Assembly (NCBI RefSeq): GCF_001586165.1
Contig: NZ_CP014608.1
Location: forward strand, 2,914,001-2,978,000
Source: Obesumbacterium proteus
GTDB taxonomy: Bacteria > Pseudomonadota > Gammaproteobacteria > Enterobacterales > Enterobacteriaceae
Direction of reading: 5' to 3'
DNA: 64,000 nucleotides
Part shown: piece by piece, positions 43,010 through 51,593 of the stretch
Numbering within the stretch: the first letter of the stretch is position 1
Layout: every line of letters begins with the position of its first letter
Notes under the pieces: model-generated
The model's database searches: none
Told to the model about the DNA's origin: nothing
The model's input: only the letters and a program-made list of their open reading frames with translations
Made by a program: the position numbers and the translations under genes

Positions 43010-44656
43010 ATGCATAAAAATGATTTTTTTTACCAAGAGATATTTCCTCTTTCTGATGATAAAACTGAGTATTACCTCCTTACCGATAAATACGTGTCTA
43101 CTTTTACGATTGATGGCAAGGAAGTGCTTAAAATAGAACCTGAGGCGTTAACGCTGGTTTCGCAACAGGCGTTTCATGATGCATCCTTTTTCTTACGCCC
43201 TGCGCATCAACAACAGGTCGCGGCTATTCTGCAAGATCCGCAGGCCAGCGAAAACGATAAATATGTGGCGTTACAGCTCCTGCGCAATTCGGAGATCTCG
43301 GCGAAAGGCATTTTGCCCAACTGCCAAGACACGGGAACCTCAACGATTGTTGCCAAGAAGGGCCAGTATGTTTGGACCGATACCGACGACGTTGAAGCGC
43401 TATCACGCGGTATTTTTAATACCTTCCGCCAAGACAATCTGCGCTATTCACAAAATGCGGCGTTGGATATGTACAACGAAGTGAATACCGCCACCAACCT
43501 GCCCGGACAAATTGATATTTTTGCCACCACCGGCGCGCAGTATTCATTTTTGTTCGTGAATAAAGGCGGCGGTTCAGCCAACAAAGCTGCGCTGTATCAG
43601 GAAACCAAAGCCATTCTTGAGCCGGAAAAACTCACCGCGTTTTTAATCGAAAAAATGAAAAGCTTGGGTACAGCGGCTTGCCCGCCGTATCACATTGCTT
43701 TTGTGATTGGTGGTTTGTCGGCGGAACAAACGTTAAAAACCGCTAAGTTGGCCTCAACCAAATATTTCGATGCGCTGCCGGTGAGCGGCAATGAGTACGG
43801 TCAGGCATTTCGCGATACGCATCTAGAACAGAGCTTGCTTGAGGCCTCCCGCGAGTTTGGTTTAGGAGCACAGTTTGGCGGCAAATATTTCGCGCATGAT
43901 GTGCGCGTTATTCGTCTGCCGCGCCACGGTGGATCGTGCCCGATTGGCATGGCTATTTCATGTTCGTCAGATCGTAATATCAAAGCCAAAATCAACAAGC
44001 AGGGCATCTGGCTTGAGAAGTTAGAACGCCATCCTGAGCGCTACATTCCGCAGGCGATGCGCCAGCATCAAGAAGGGCAGGTGGTCGATATTGACCTAAA
44101 TCGCCCGATGGCAGAGATCCAGCAAGAACTTTCGCGCTATCCGGTGTCGACGCGCGTGTCGCTCAACGGGCCGCTGATTGTGGCGCGTGACATTGTGCAT
44201 GCCAAGCTTAAAGAACGCTTAGAGCAGGGCGAGCCGCTGCCGCAATATATAAAAGATCATCCTGTGTATTACGCAGGACCCGCCAAAAAACCAGACGAAC
44301 ATGTCTCAGGCTCGATGGGGCCGACCACCGGTGGGCGCATGGATAGCTACGTGGAGCTTTTCCAATCTCACGGCGGAAGCTTAGTGATGCTCGCCAAAGG
44401 TAATCGTAGCCAGCAGGTTACCGACGCCTGCGCACGGCATGGAGGCTTCTATCTGGGCAGTATCGGTGGTTCGGCGGCGATACTGGCACAGGAATACATT
44501 GAAAGCCTTGAGTGCCTTGAATACCCCGAGCTGGGCATGGAAGCGGTATGGAAAATGAATGTCAAAAACTTCCCTGCGTTTATTTTGGTGGATGACAAGG
44601 GCCATTCATTCTTCGACCAAATTCAGATGAAGGCATGCACAGGCTGTCAAAAATAG
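43010..44656 (+). CDS. Class I fumarate hydratase, possibly acting as mesaconase
   Basis: 548 residues, the same length class as E. coli FumA/FumB. The three [4Fe-4S] Cys are at the FumA positions: Cys105 (LPNCQDTGT), Cys224 (TAACPPYH) and Cys318 (MAISCSSDRN). C-terminal beta domain: SGSMGPTTGGRMDSY, KGNRSQQVTDACARHGGFYL. Class I fumarases hydrate fumarate to malate, and some also hydrate mesaconate to (S)-citramalate. The gene is 17 bp upstream of the B12 adenosyltransferase and in the same neighbourhood as mal, which makes mesaconate. I therefore infer mesaconase as its local role, but a plain fumarase is equally compatible with the sequence. Confidence 0.9.
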   Translation: MHKNDFFYQEIFPLSDDKTEYYLLTDKYVSTFTIDGKEVLKIEPEALTLVSQQAFHDASFFLRPAHQQQVAAILQDPQASENDKYVALQLLRNSEISAKGILPNCQDTGTSTIVAKKGQYVWTDTDDVEALSRGIFNTFRQDNLRYSQNAALDMYNEVNTATNLPGQIDIFATTGAQYSFLFVNKGGGSANKAALYQETKAILEPEKLTAFLIEKMKSLGTAACPPYHIAFVIGGLSAEQTLKTAKLASTKYFDALPVSGNEYGQAFRDTHLEQSLLEASREFGLGAQFGGKYFAHDVRVIRLPRHGGSCPIGMAISCSSDRNIKAKINKQGIWLEKLERHPERYIPQAMRQHQEGQVVDIDLNRPMAEIQQELSRYPVSTRVSLNGPLIVARDIVHAKLKERLEQGEPLPQYIKDHPVYYAGPAKKPDEHVSGSMGPTTGGRMDSYVELFQSHGGSLVMLAKGNRSQQVTDACARHGGFYLGSIGGSAAILAQEYIESLECLEYPELGMEAVWKMNVKNFPAFILVDDKGHSFFDQIQMKACTGCQK

Positions 44657-44673
44657 CCAATAGGAGCATTGTC

Positions 44674-45264
44674 ATGAGTGAAGAACGCTATCAACAACGT
44701 CAACAGCAGCTCAAAGAGCGCGTTGAACAGCGGGTTGCGGCAGCCACGAAACGCTGCGGGATCGTAATTGTGTTTACCGGCAATGGCAAAGGTAAAACCT
44801 CTGCGGCTTTCGGTACGGCGGCACGGGCAATCGGTCACGGTATGAAGGTCGGCGTGGTGCAATTTATCAAGGGGGAGTGGGAGAGCGGCGAACGTAATCT
44901 TCTCGAACGCGCCGGGGCTGAGTTTCATATTATGGCCACCGGTTTTACCTGGGATACTCAAGACAAATTGTCAGATACGCGAGCGGCGGTAACGGCGTGG
45001 GAGCAGGGTAAGCGCATGCTGGCGGACCCTGCCTATGGGCTGGTTATCTTAGATGAACTGACCTATATGCTCACCTATGGCTATTTGGCATTGGATGAGG
45101 TGTTAACCGCGCTTGAAAATCGACCCGCTCAGCAAAATGTGGTGATCACGGGAAGAGCCTGTCACCGAGATCTCATTGCGTTGGCAGACACGGTGAGTGA
45201 ACTACGACCGGTTAAACACGCCTTTGATAGCGGCATTCAGGCACAGGCGGGTATTGATTGGTAA
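44674..45264 (+). CDS. cobO: Cob(I)yrinic acid a,c-diamide adenosyltransferase (BtuR/CobO)
   Basis: 196 residues, exactly E. coli BtuR. P-loop Gly36-Asn-Gly-Lys-Gly-Lys-Thr42 (FTGNGKGKTSAAFGTAARAI), VGVVQFIKGEWESGERN, LVILDELTYMLTYGYL and VVITGRACHRDLIALADTVS. It adenosylates reduced corrinoids, producing the adenosyl form that glutamate mutase needs. ATG 44674 has AGGAG 8 bases upstream; a longer frame from 44635 overlaps the fumarase gene. Its cotranscription with the fumarase ties that enzyme to B12 metabolism. Confidence 0.96.
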   Translation: MSEERYQQRQQQLKERVEQRVAAATKRCGIVIVFTGNGKGKTSAAFGTAARAIGHGMKVGVVQFIKGEWESGERNLLERAGAEFHIMATGFTWDTQDKLSDTRAAVTAWEQGKRMLADPAYGLVILDELTYMLTYGYLALDEVLTALENRPAQQNVVITGRACHRDLIALADTVSELRPVKHAFDSGIQAQAGIDW

Positions 45265-45280
45265 CGCTCGTCGAAATAAC

Positions 45281-45308
45281 AAGGGCCACGCCACAGGGTG
45301 TGGCCTTT
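45281..45308 (+). terminator. Terminator after cobO
   Basis: AAGGGCCACGCC pairs with GGTGTGGCCTTT (45297-45308), followed by CTCTTGCTCT. It ends the fumarase-cobO transcript; the T-tract is moderate. Confidence 0.7.
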
Positions 45309-45639
45309 CTCTTGCTCTCTGAATAATTTCCCAATAAAAGCCATTAATCTGCACCATCCAAGTCACCAACAGTGCCTCTTCGCAAAAAAGAAATGATGAA
45401 ATTTCCCCTCGCTTTGGCTAGACAGTGACTATAGTCAATGTATGCCTAGGCAATAAAGCAAGCAATTGGTTTGCTATCTCAGTGCAAGACCGTATTGCTT
45501 AAGCTTTTCTTATAGTGTTGTTTATCTCTAAGAACTTTCTAAATAGGATTAAATTTTGTTTTTTCTGGATGAAAAAAATAAATCCCTAACGGTTTGTGTT
45601 GTTAATGTTATGTGATTTATGCATGTAATTTATAAGGTT

Positions 45640-45664
45640 ATTGATTTTTTTATTAAAAATCAAT
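45640..45664. repeat. Perfect 10-bp inverted repeat
   Basis: ATTGATTTTT (45640-45649), 5-nt loop TTATT, AAAAATCAAT (45655-45664). Without a transcript in front of it, an operator is as likely as a terminator. Confidence 0.5.
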
Positions 45665-45701
45665 GGCATGACTAGTTATGATTAAAATTGAAGATAGATT
45701 A

Positions 45702-45753
45702 TGACGATCAATTGAGCGATTTTGATTGGCTGTGATTGGTGTTGACGATCAAT
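45702..45753. promoter_or_regulatory. Direct repeat TGACGATCAAT, two copies 41 bp apart
   Basis: TGACGATCAAT occurs at 45702-45712 and 45743-45753; start-to-start 41 bp, close to four helical turns, so both face the same side of DNA. It lies 120-170 bp upstream of the LuxR-like start codon. A candidate tandem binding site. Confidence 0.45.
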
Positions 45754-45873
45754 AGATCAGATTTGATCGAAATTGATTATCGAAATACCCATTGATAGAA
45801 TGGGTGAATAATCTATCTTGTTAATGCGGTGTTGAGTGAATGCTTTGCTGAAGCACCCTGCTTGGGGGACATC

Positions 45874-46518
45874 ATGGATGACGTATTCTTGTTCAGTCGC
45901 TCGCACTTCATGCAGTCGGCTATTGCGAGCATCACTGGATGCCGTACAGCGACACCTCGAACCAGCCCAAACTTCAAGTTTCAAAATCCCATACAAACTG
46001 CCGTAGCGGTTCTGATCATTCGGCCTAAACTACTGCTAATTGATACGGTGCTAACGTGCGCCGCTGATGTCCAGTATTTACTCCAGCGTTTGGCCGATGA
46101 AAGCTACCGCAGCCGTATCGTTCTGATCGTTGACAATAAAGACGCTCAGATAGCACATCGCTATCCGCTAGATTTCCCAGAGCTTAATATCGCGTGCATC
46201 GGCGACCTACAAGCGCTCTCCTACATCATTCAGAGCACTTCGCGTGGCTATTTAGTGAATACGCTGTCTTCGCAAATTTATCTTGGCTTGCAAAAGCATA
46301 TCTCCAATAAATTTGCGGCGTTGTTGATGGACTGGGATGCTGTTTGTTCGCAGGCGAAAGATAAGGGCAACGGCTACAAAAATATCTTAAACCGACGCTC
46401 TTATCTCAAGAAGAAGCTAGGACTCAAGAACAAAACCGAGATTGACCTGCTGATTGGTATGTTAAAAGAGCCGAACAGCACCTCTGACGCCGCTTCCCAG
46501 CTGCATCAGAGCATCTAA
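45874..46518 (+). CDS. LuxR/RcsA-like transcriptional regulator (divergent)
   Basis: 214 residues; not an orthologue I recognise. The C-terminus ILNRRSYLKKKLGLKNKTEI resembles the recognition helix and following helix of LuxR-type DNA-binding domains (as in RcsA, BglJ, YjjQ), with KxKLGLxNKTE typical of that family. The upstream helix-turn-helix portion is poorly conserved. The N-terminal 100 residues look like a receiver-like fold (AVLIIRPKLLLIDTVLTCAA, SRIVLIVDNKDAQIAHRYP) without a phosphoacceptor triad I can confirm. ATG 45874 follows GGGGGAC; a GTG at 45829 is in frame but less supported. It sits alone between the cob region and the type VI cluster, so it may control either. Confidence 0.6.
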   Translation: MDDVFLFSRSHFMQSAIASITGCRTATPRTSPNFKFQNPIQTAVAVLIIRPKLLLIDTVLTCAADVQYLLQRLADESYRSRIVLIVDNKDAQIAHRYPLDFPELNIACIGDLQALSYIIQSTSRGYLVNTLSSQIYLGLQKHISNKFAALLMDWDAVCSQAKDKGNGYKNILNRRSYLKKKLGLKNKTEIDLLIGMLKEPNSTSDAASQLHQSI

Positions 46519-46564
46519 TAGCACGCTCCTGCGCGCCGTGTCAGTCCAACAGCCTGACATATTT

Positions 46565-46590
46565 AGCCTTGCCTTCTGCGAGGCTTTTTT
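46565..46590 (+). terminator. Terminator of the LuxR-like gene
   Basis: AGCCTTGC (46565-46572), 5-nt loop, GCGAGGCT (46578-46585) followed by TTTTT. One G-T pair in the stem. Confidence 0.8.
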
Positions 46591-46911
46591 ATGTCTTAAA
46601 AACTATCGCCGCCTATTTTTTGATCTTTATTTTATCCCGCGAGCGAATGCACTTTATTGACTTTAAAGCTCAATATGCCAAACATATCGGTAAGTTCGCT
46701 ATATGGGGCTGTATACAGCGAAAGGTTATATAAATGACTTATTACTCGTTTATTAAATTGGTATATACACTATCAGCGATAAACGGAGGAATATACTTTC
46801 GAGTTGTATATTTCAGATTATCCGCAATACCTGCAAGAAAACTCCTATTTTTAAACGTACTTTAAATGGAGAGTGATTATTTATCAGCGCTTAGAATGGG
46901 GGGCTAAAACA

Positions 46912-46926
46912 TCCATATTATATGGA
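46912..46926. promoter_or_regulatory. 15-bp palindrome upstream of the type VI cluster
   Basis: TCCATAT-T-ATATGGA, perfect arms of 7 bp, about 550 bp before tssB. A candidate operator; binding protein unknown. Confidence 0.35.
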
Positions 46927-47132
46927 CATATTGGTCGTCATTATCCGGTTTAAACAAAATAATAAACGTCTTTTGCCCGCTTGAATTGACGCTGTTCATT
47001 TGGGTTTTATATTTCAAACGCAAAGTTTCCAGTGTGGTTTGATAGTCATTTATTGGTTTATTCCATAGAGGAAATATCTTATTTTTTCATTCCGATAAAT
47101 GACTAGGATTAAGCCGTGAATAAGGTGCCTTA

Positions 47133-47163
47133 AACCCTTGCAGCGCAAGGGTTATTGCTTTTT
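47133..47163 (+). terminator. Isolated intrinsic terminator upstream of tssB
   Basis: AACCCTTGC (47133-47141), loop AGC, GCAAGGGTT (47145-47153), followed by ATTGCTTTTT. A strong plus-strand terminator 315 bp before tssB with no gene in front of it, which suggests a small RNA or an attenuated leader ending here. Confidence 0.75.
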
Positions 47164-47477
47164 CACGTAAGAAATATCTTACATTTCAACTAGATGATCT
47201 ACGTCACAAAACGATCTTTTCGTTACATTCTGTAACAGTTAAGTATTTCTTAATAATCTATAAAACTTCTTAAACTCCCCCATTGAGTATTTGCTTACTC
47301 ATCTTTCCTCATGAATTAAATATGTACTAGAGATACTCAATATCGCCAATCGATGAACGTTTTGACTACGCCGTTTATTCGCAATTAACCCACCTGTATA
47401 CGGTGCTTTAATTTAAGGCAGGGAATGTTTGTCACGACTGGCAGTTATCCTTAATTTTCAGTTGTAAGGGACAGTAA

Positions 47478-47978
47478 ATGGCTTCATCAAGTTTCCAAAA
47501 TGAAGTACCCAAGGCTCGCGTAAATATCAAATTGGATTTACATACCGGTGGAGCACAGAAGAAAGTTGAACTGCCGCTGAAATTACTGGTAATGGGCGAC
47601 TATAGCAACGGTAAAGAACAACGTCCACTTTCCGAACGCAGCAAAATCGATATTAATAAAAATAACTTCAATAGCGTACTGGGTGAATTCCAGCCAAGCA
47701 TTAAAATGGCGGTGCCAGATACTTTGGCCGGTGACGGCACAGATACTGCGGTATCTCTGACCTTCAACGATATGAAAGATTTTGAACCTGAACAGGTCGC
47801 TCGCCAGATCCCTCAGCTACGTGCACTGCTCGCCATGCGTAATCTGTTACGCGATCTCAAATCAAACCTGCTCGACAACGCCACCTTCCGCCGTGAACTC
47901 GAAAATATTCTCAAAGACGACGCTTTGAGCGATGAACTGCGTGCGGAATTGGCGGCATTGGCGCCGCAAGACTGTTAA
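47478..47978 (+). CDS. tssB: Type VI secretion sheath small subunit TssB (VipA)
   Basis: 166 residues. VNIKLDLHTGGAQKKVELPL, PLKLLVMGDYSN, RSKIDINKNNFNSVLGEFQP and FEPEQVARQIPQLRALLAMR are the TssB/ImpB pattern. With TssC it builds the contractile sheath in the cytoplasm. AAGGGAC lies before ATG 47478. First gene of the operon; tssC follows after a short spacer. Confidence 0.97.
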   Translation: MASSSFQNEVPKARVNIKLDLHTGGAQKKVELPLKLLVMGDYSNGKEQRPLSERSKIDINKNNFNSVLGEFQPSIKMAVPDTLAGDGTDTAVSLTFNDMKDFEPEQVARQIPQLRALLAMRNLLRDLKSNLLDNATFRRELENILKDDALSDELRAELAALAPQDC

Positions 47979-48009
47979 TCACCGGGTTGGATAAGAGAAG
48001 GAAATGCTG

Positions 48010-49557
48010 ATGTCTGTACAGGAAAAAAATGCGCAGGGTAATGCTACCGCTGTGCTGGAAAATGAAGCACCTATCATGCAGGGCGTTTATGTGTCACTGT
48101 TTGAAAAAATCAATCTCAGCCCGGTTTCATCGCTGACCGGTATTGAAATCTTCCAAAATAACGAAGGGCTGGCAGAAACTTCCGCCGACGAGCGTGTTAC
48201 CGCCGCCGTGAGCGTGTTTTTAGATCTGCTGAAACAGTCGGCACAAAAAGTCGAAAAACTGGATAAAACCCTGCTGGATGGCCACATTGCCGCATTGGAT
48301 GCTCAGATTAGCAGCCAATTAGATGCCGTGATGCACCACCCTGATTTTCAGCGCGTGGAATCCACGTGGCGTGGCGTTAAATCCCTGATTGACCAAACTG
48401 ATTTCCGCCAAAACGTTCGCATTGAGCTGCTGGACGTGAGCAAAGATCATTTGGCTCAGGATTTTGAAGACGCGCCAGAAATTGCCCAAAGCGGCCTGTA
48501 TTCCCATACCTACATTCAGGAATACGACACCCCAGGCGGTGAGCCTATTGCCGCCACTATCTCAAACTATGAGTTTGGCCGTGGCCCGCAGGATATCGCT
48601 TTGCTGCGTAATATCTCCAAAGTGGCTGCTGCCGCGCATATGCCGTTCATTGGTTCTGTTGGCCCTGCGTTCTTCGGCAAAGACACTATGGAAGAAGTGG
48701 CTGCTATCAAAGATATCGGCAACTACTTTGACCGTGCTGAGTACCTGAAGTGGAAATCGTTCCGTGAGAGCGACGATGCACGCTACATCGGTTTAACCAT
48801 GCCGCGCGTATTAGGCCGCTTGCCATATGGTCCAGACACTATCCCTGTGCGTAGTTTTAACTACGTGGAAGAGGTGAAGGGCCCAGATCACGAGAAATAT
48901 CTGTGGACTAACGCCTCGTTTGCTTTCGCCGCCAACATGGTGAAAAGCTTCATCAACAACGGTTGGTGTGTGCAAATTCGTGGCCCACAGGCCGGTGGTG
49001 CCGTTACCGATCTGCCGATTCATCTTTACGATTTGGGCACCGGTAATCAGGTGAAAATCCCGTCTGAAGTGATGATCCCTGAAACCCGCGAGTTTGAATT
49101 CGCTAACTTGGGCTTCATCCCGCTGTCGTACTACAAAAACCGCGACTACGCGTGCTTCTTCTCGGCGAACTCCACGCAGAAACCGGCGCTGTATGAAACC
49201 CACGACGCCACGGCTAACAGCCGTATCAACGCGCGTCTGCCGTACATCTTCCTGTTATCGCGTATTGCGCACTATCTGAAACTGATCCAGCGCGAAAATA
49301 TCGGTACCACCAAAGACCGCCGTCTGCTGGAGCTGGAACTGAATAACTGGATCCGTGGGCTGGTGACTGAAATGACCGATCCGGCTGATGACTTACAGGC
49401 GTCACATCCACTGCGCGATGCCAAAGTGACCGTTGAAGACATCGAAGATAACCCAGGTTTCTTCCGCGTGAAGCTGTTTGCGGTTCCGCATTTCCAAGTG
49501 GAAGGCATGGATGTGAACCTGTCTCTGGTTTCGCAGATGCCTAAAGCCAAAGCCTAA
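48010..49557 (+). CDS. tssC: Type VI secretion sheath large subunit TssC (VipB)
   Basis: 515 residues. EVCD-family sheath protein with HHPDFQRVESTWRGVKSLID, IQEYDTPGGEPIAATISNYE, GRLPYGPDTIPVRSFNYVEE, GGAVTDLPIHLYD and a C-terminal NPGFFRVKLFAVPHFQVEGM domain recognised by ClpV/TssB. ATG 48010 (MSVQEKNAQG) has AAGG 8 bases upstream; the ATG two codons earlier (48004) is too close to it. Confidence 0.97.
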   Translation: MSVQEKNAQGNATAVLENEAPIMQGVYVSLFEKINLSPVSSLTGIEIFQNNEGLAETSADERVTAAVSVFLDLLKQSAQKVEKLDKTLLDGHIAALDAQISSQLDAVMHHPDFQRVESTWRGVKSLIDQTDFRQNVRIELLDVSKDHLAQDFEDAPEIAQSGLYSHTYIQEYDTPGGEPIAATISNYEFGRGPQDIALLRNISKVAAAAHMPFIGSVGPAFFGKDTMEEVAAIKDIGNYFDRAEYLKWKSFRESDDARYIGLTMPRVLGRLPYGPDTIPVRSFNYVEEVKGPDHEKYLWTNASFAFAANMVKSFINNGWCVQIRGPQAGGAVTDLPIHLYDLGTGNQVKIPSEVMIPETREFEFANLGFIPLSYYKNRDYACFFSANSTQKPALYETHDATANSRINARLPYIFLLSRIAHYLKLIQRENIGTTKDRRLLELELNNWIRGLVTEMTDPADDLQASHPLRDAKVTVEDIEDNPGFFRVKLFAVPHFQVEGMDVNLSLVSQMPKAKA

Positions 49558-49575
49558 TCGGGACCGAGCGCAAAG

Positions 49576-50925
49576 ATGAAAATTGACCGTCCGTTATGGG
49601 CTGCTGGGACATTGCTGTCTCCGCAGCAGTTCCAACAGCAGGCGCGCTGGGAGGCGTACACCAATGAGTGTATCGCTCATCTGGCACTGGTTCACCCTTG
49701 GGGGATCTTGGCTGCTGAGTTTGACAAGGACGCATTACGGCTGGGCAAACTGAAAGCGGATCGCATTAGCGTCCGCTTTCAGGACGGTACGCTGCTCGAC
49801 AGTGAACGGGCAGATCTGTTGCCACCTGCGCTGGATTTAGCGCAGGTGTTACCTGCCGACGCACAAAGTGCCACGCTGTTGCTGGCGCTGCCGCTGGAAC
49901 ATGCCAACGGCGGTAACTGCCTACCGACGGATGCCAAAGCCGATCGTCCCATTCGCTATCGTCAGGATTGGGCGTCAGTGCAGGACATTTTTGGTAACGA
50001 TACCGAGTCCATTGCGGTGGCGCGTTATGCGCTTACGCTGCGTTTGGAAGGGGATGAAAACGGTGACTACCTAACCTGTCCCGCGGTGCGTTTAGTGCGC
50101 GACGTGCAGGGCGTTTGGGGTGTCGATCCGCAGTTTGTTCCACCGCTGCTTCAGTTCGGTGCGCACGCTGCGTTGGTGAGCTATTTGGATCGTTTATTGA
50201 CCCAATTACATGCCAAACGCACGCGTCTGATGGGAATGCGCCGTGAAAGTAATCAGCGCATGGCCGATTTTGCCGTCGCCGATGTGTCGTTGTTTTGGCT
50301 GCTGAATGCGCTGAACAGCTATCAGCCGGTGCTGAATGATTTCCTCACCCATCCGGCGCTGCATCCCGAGCTGGTTTATCGCGAATTAGTGAAGCTGGCC
50401 GGTGCGTTGCTCACTTTTTCATTAGAGCACGATATGGATGCCATTCCGGCCTATGACCACGCGCGTTTAAGCTCAGTATTCCCGCCGTTGTTCAGCCTGA
50501 TTAGCACGCTGTTAGAAGCCAGCTTGCCGTCACGCGTGATCGCCCTCGAACTGGAAAAGGTCCGTCCGAACCAGTGGCAGGCTGCGTTAAACGACGCTCG
50601 TCTGCGCGAAGAGGCGGATTTCTATCTTTCGGTTCGCTCAGCGTTACCGGCTCATCTGCTGCAAACCCAGTTCCCACTGCTGTGCAAAGTGGGCGCGCCG
50701 GATGACGTCAATAATTTGATCAACGTTGCCCTCAACGGCGTTCCGCTCATTCCACTCAGCCATGTCCCTGCTGCCATTCCGCTACGTCTGGAAAATCAGT
50801 ATTTCGCTTTGGATCTCAAACATCCAACGGCGACGGCGATGTTGGCCTCTGGCGTGTGTGCGTTTTACGTACCGGGAACCTTATCGGATGTGCAACTTGA
50901 ACTGTATGCGGTGCTGAGAGCATGA
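49576..50925 (+). CDS. tssK: Type VI secretion baseplate protein TssK
   Basis: 449 residues. Opens MKIDRPLWAAGTLLSPQQFQ, the TssK/ImpJ N-terminal shoulder; NHLALVHPWG-like CIAHLALVHPWGILAAEFD and the C-terminal head LKHPTATAMLASGVCAFYVP follow. It connects the baseplate to the TssLM membrane complex. The stop overlaps tssL (ATGA). Confidence 0.94.
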   Translation: MKIDRPLWAAGTLLSPQQFQQQARWEAYTNECIAHLALVHPWGILAAEFDKDALRLGKLKADRISVRFQDGTLLDSERADLLPPALDLAQVLPADAQSATLLLALPLEHANGGNCLPTDAKADRPIRYRQDWASVQDIFGNDTESIAVARYALTLRLEGDENGDYLTCPAVRLVRDVQGVWGVDPQFVPPLLQFGAHAALVSYLDRLLTQLHAKRTRLMGMRRESNQRMADFAVADVSLFWLLNALNSYQPVLNDFLTHPALHPELVYRELVKLAGALLTFSLEHDMDAIPAYDHARLSSVFPPLFSLISTLLEASLPSRVIALELEKVRPNQWQAALNDARLREEADFYLSVRSALPAHLLQTQFPLLCKVGAPDDVNNLINVALNGVPLIPLSHVPAAIPLRLENQYFALDLKHPTATAMLASGVCAFYVPGTLSDVQLELYAVLRA

Positions 50926-51581
50926 GTAAAAAGAGCGTGATTGATATCGACGAGCTGCTGCAAGACACGTGGCTGCTGGTGGTCCAACTGCGCCAAGGGA
51001 TTCCGGTCGAGCATGGCCAAACCCTTTGGCAGCATTGCACGAAAAATATCGAACGTACCGAACAGACTTTGAAAGAAGCGGGCATGCATCAGAGTGCTAT
51101 CGATCATATTCGTTACGCCCAGTGTGCTTTGCTGGATGAAACGGTGTTAGGGCGTCCCCAAGACGATGGCTACTCTGCCTGGCACGCGATGCCGTTGCAG
51201 GCCCACTTCTTTCAAACCTTACAGGCCGGTGAACTGCTTTATCAACGCATGCGCGAAGTGCTGCGTGAGCCCGCGCCAAACATGGCCGTGCTGACCTGTT
51301 TTCACCGTGTGCTGATGCTGGGATTTCGTGGCGTCTACGGCGAAAACGATACGCCGGAGCGCCAACAGTTGGTGGCTGAACTTAGCCAGCGCGTAGCGCC
51401 GCTGGACGTTGATCAAAGCGCACCGCTGCTGGTAAACGCTGCGGCTTCGCGACGTTATCGCTGGCTGCATTCGCGTTGGGTTCATGTTGTTGCGGCGGTA
51501 GTGATTCTGGCCGGTGTTTGGTGGGGCTTCCATAGCTATCTCACAACGCTGGTTACCACGCTGCTACCCGCCAAGCCATAA
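50922..51581 (+). CDS. tssL: Type VI secretion membrane protein TssL (DotU family), short form
   Basis: 219 residues. Cytoplasmic hook domain: VIDIDELLQDTWLLVVQLRQ, IRYAQCALLDETVLGRPQDD, FFQTLQAGELLYQRMREVLR, FHRVLMLGFRGVYGEN; then a single C-terminal transmembrane helix (about 186-208, WVHVVAAVVILAGVWWGF). It lacks a C-terminal peptidoglycan-binding domain; the next gene supplies a separate OmpA domain. Part of the TssJLM trans-envelope complex. Confidence 0.95.
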   Translation: MSKKSVIDIDELLQDTWLLVVQLRQGIPVEHGQTLWQHCTKNIERTEQTLKEAGMHQSAIDHIRYAQCALLDETVLGRPQDDGYSAWHAMPLQAHFFQTLQAGELLYQRMREVLREPAPNMAVLTCFHRVLMLGFRGVYGENDTPERQQLVAELSQRVAPLDVDQSAPLLVNAAASRRYRWLHSRWVHVVAAVVILAGVWWGFHSYLTTLVTTLLPAKP

Positions 51582-51593
51582 AGGGACGATGAC

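Larger units (their letters stand above)
45309..45873. other. AT-rich region upstream of the LuxR-like gene
   Basis: 565 bp with no acceptable gene. Composition falls sharply after about 45480. It holds a perfect 10-bp inverted repeat (45640-45664), a direct repeat (45702-45753) and many GATC/TTGAT-type words between 45700 and 45785. This is likely the regulatory region of the downstream regulator. Confidence 0.5.
46591..47477. other. 887-bp non-coding region upstream of the type VI cluster
   Basis: AT-rich and without an acceptable gene. It contains a 15-bp palindrome (46912-46926) and an intrinsic terminator (47133-47163) that belongs to no visible gene. The tssB promoter must lie in the last 300 bp. 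I looked for a sigma-54 -24/-12 element there and did not find a convincing one. The composition suggests H-NS binding. Confidence 0.5.

Noticed and set aside
47300..47477. Sigma-54 promoter before tssB
   Set aside because: CTGGCAGTTATCC near 47440 has the GG part but lacks a GC at the required spacing.
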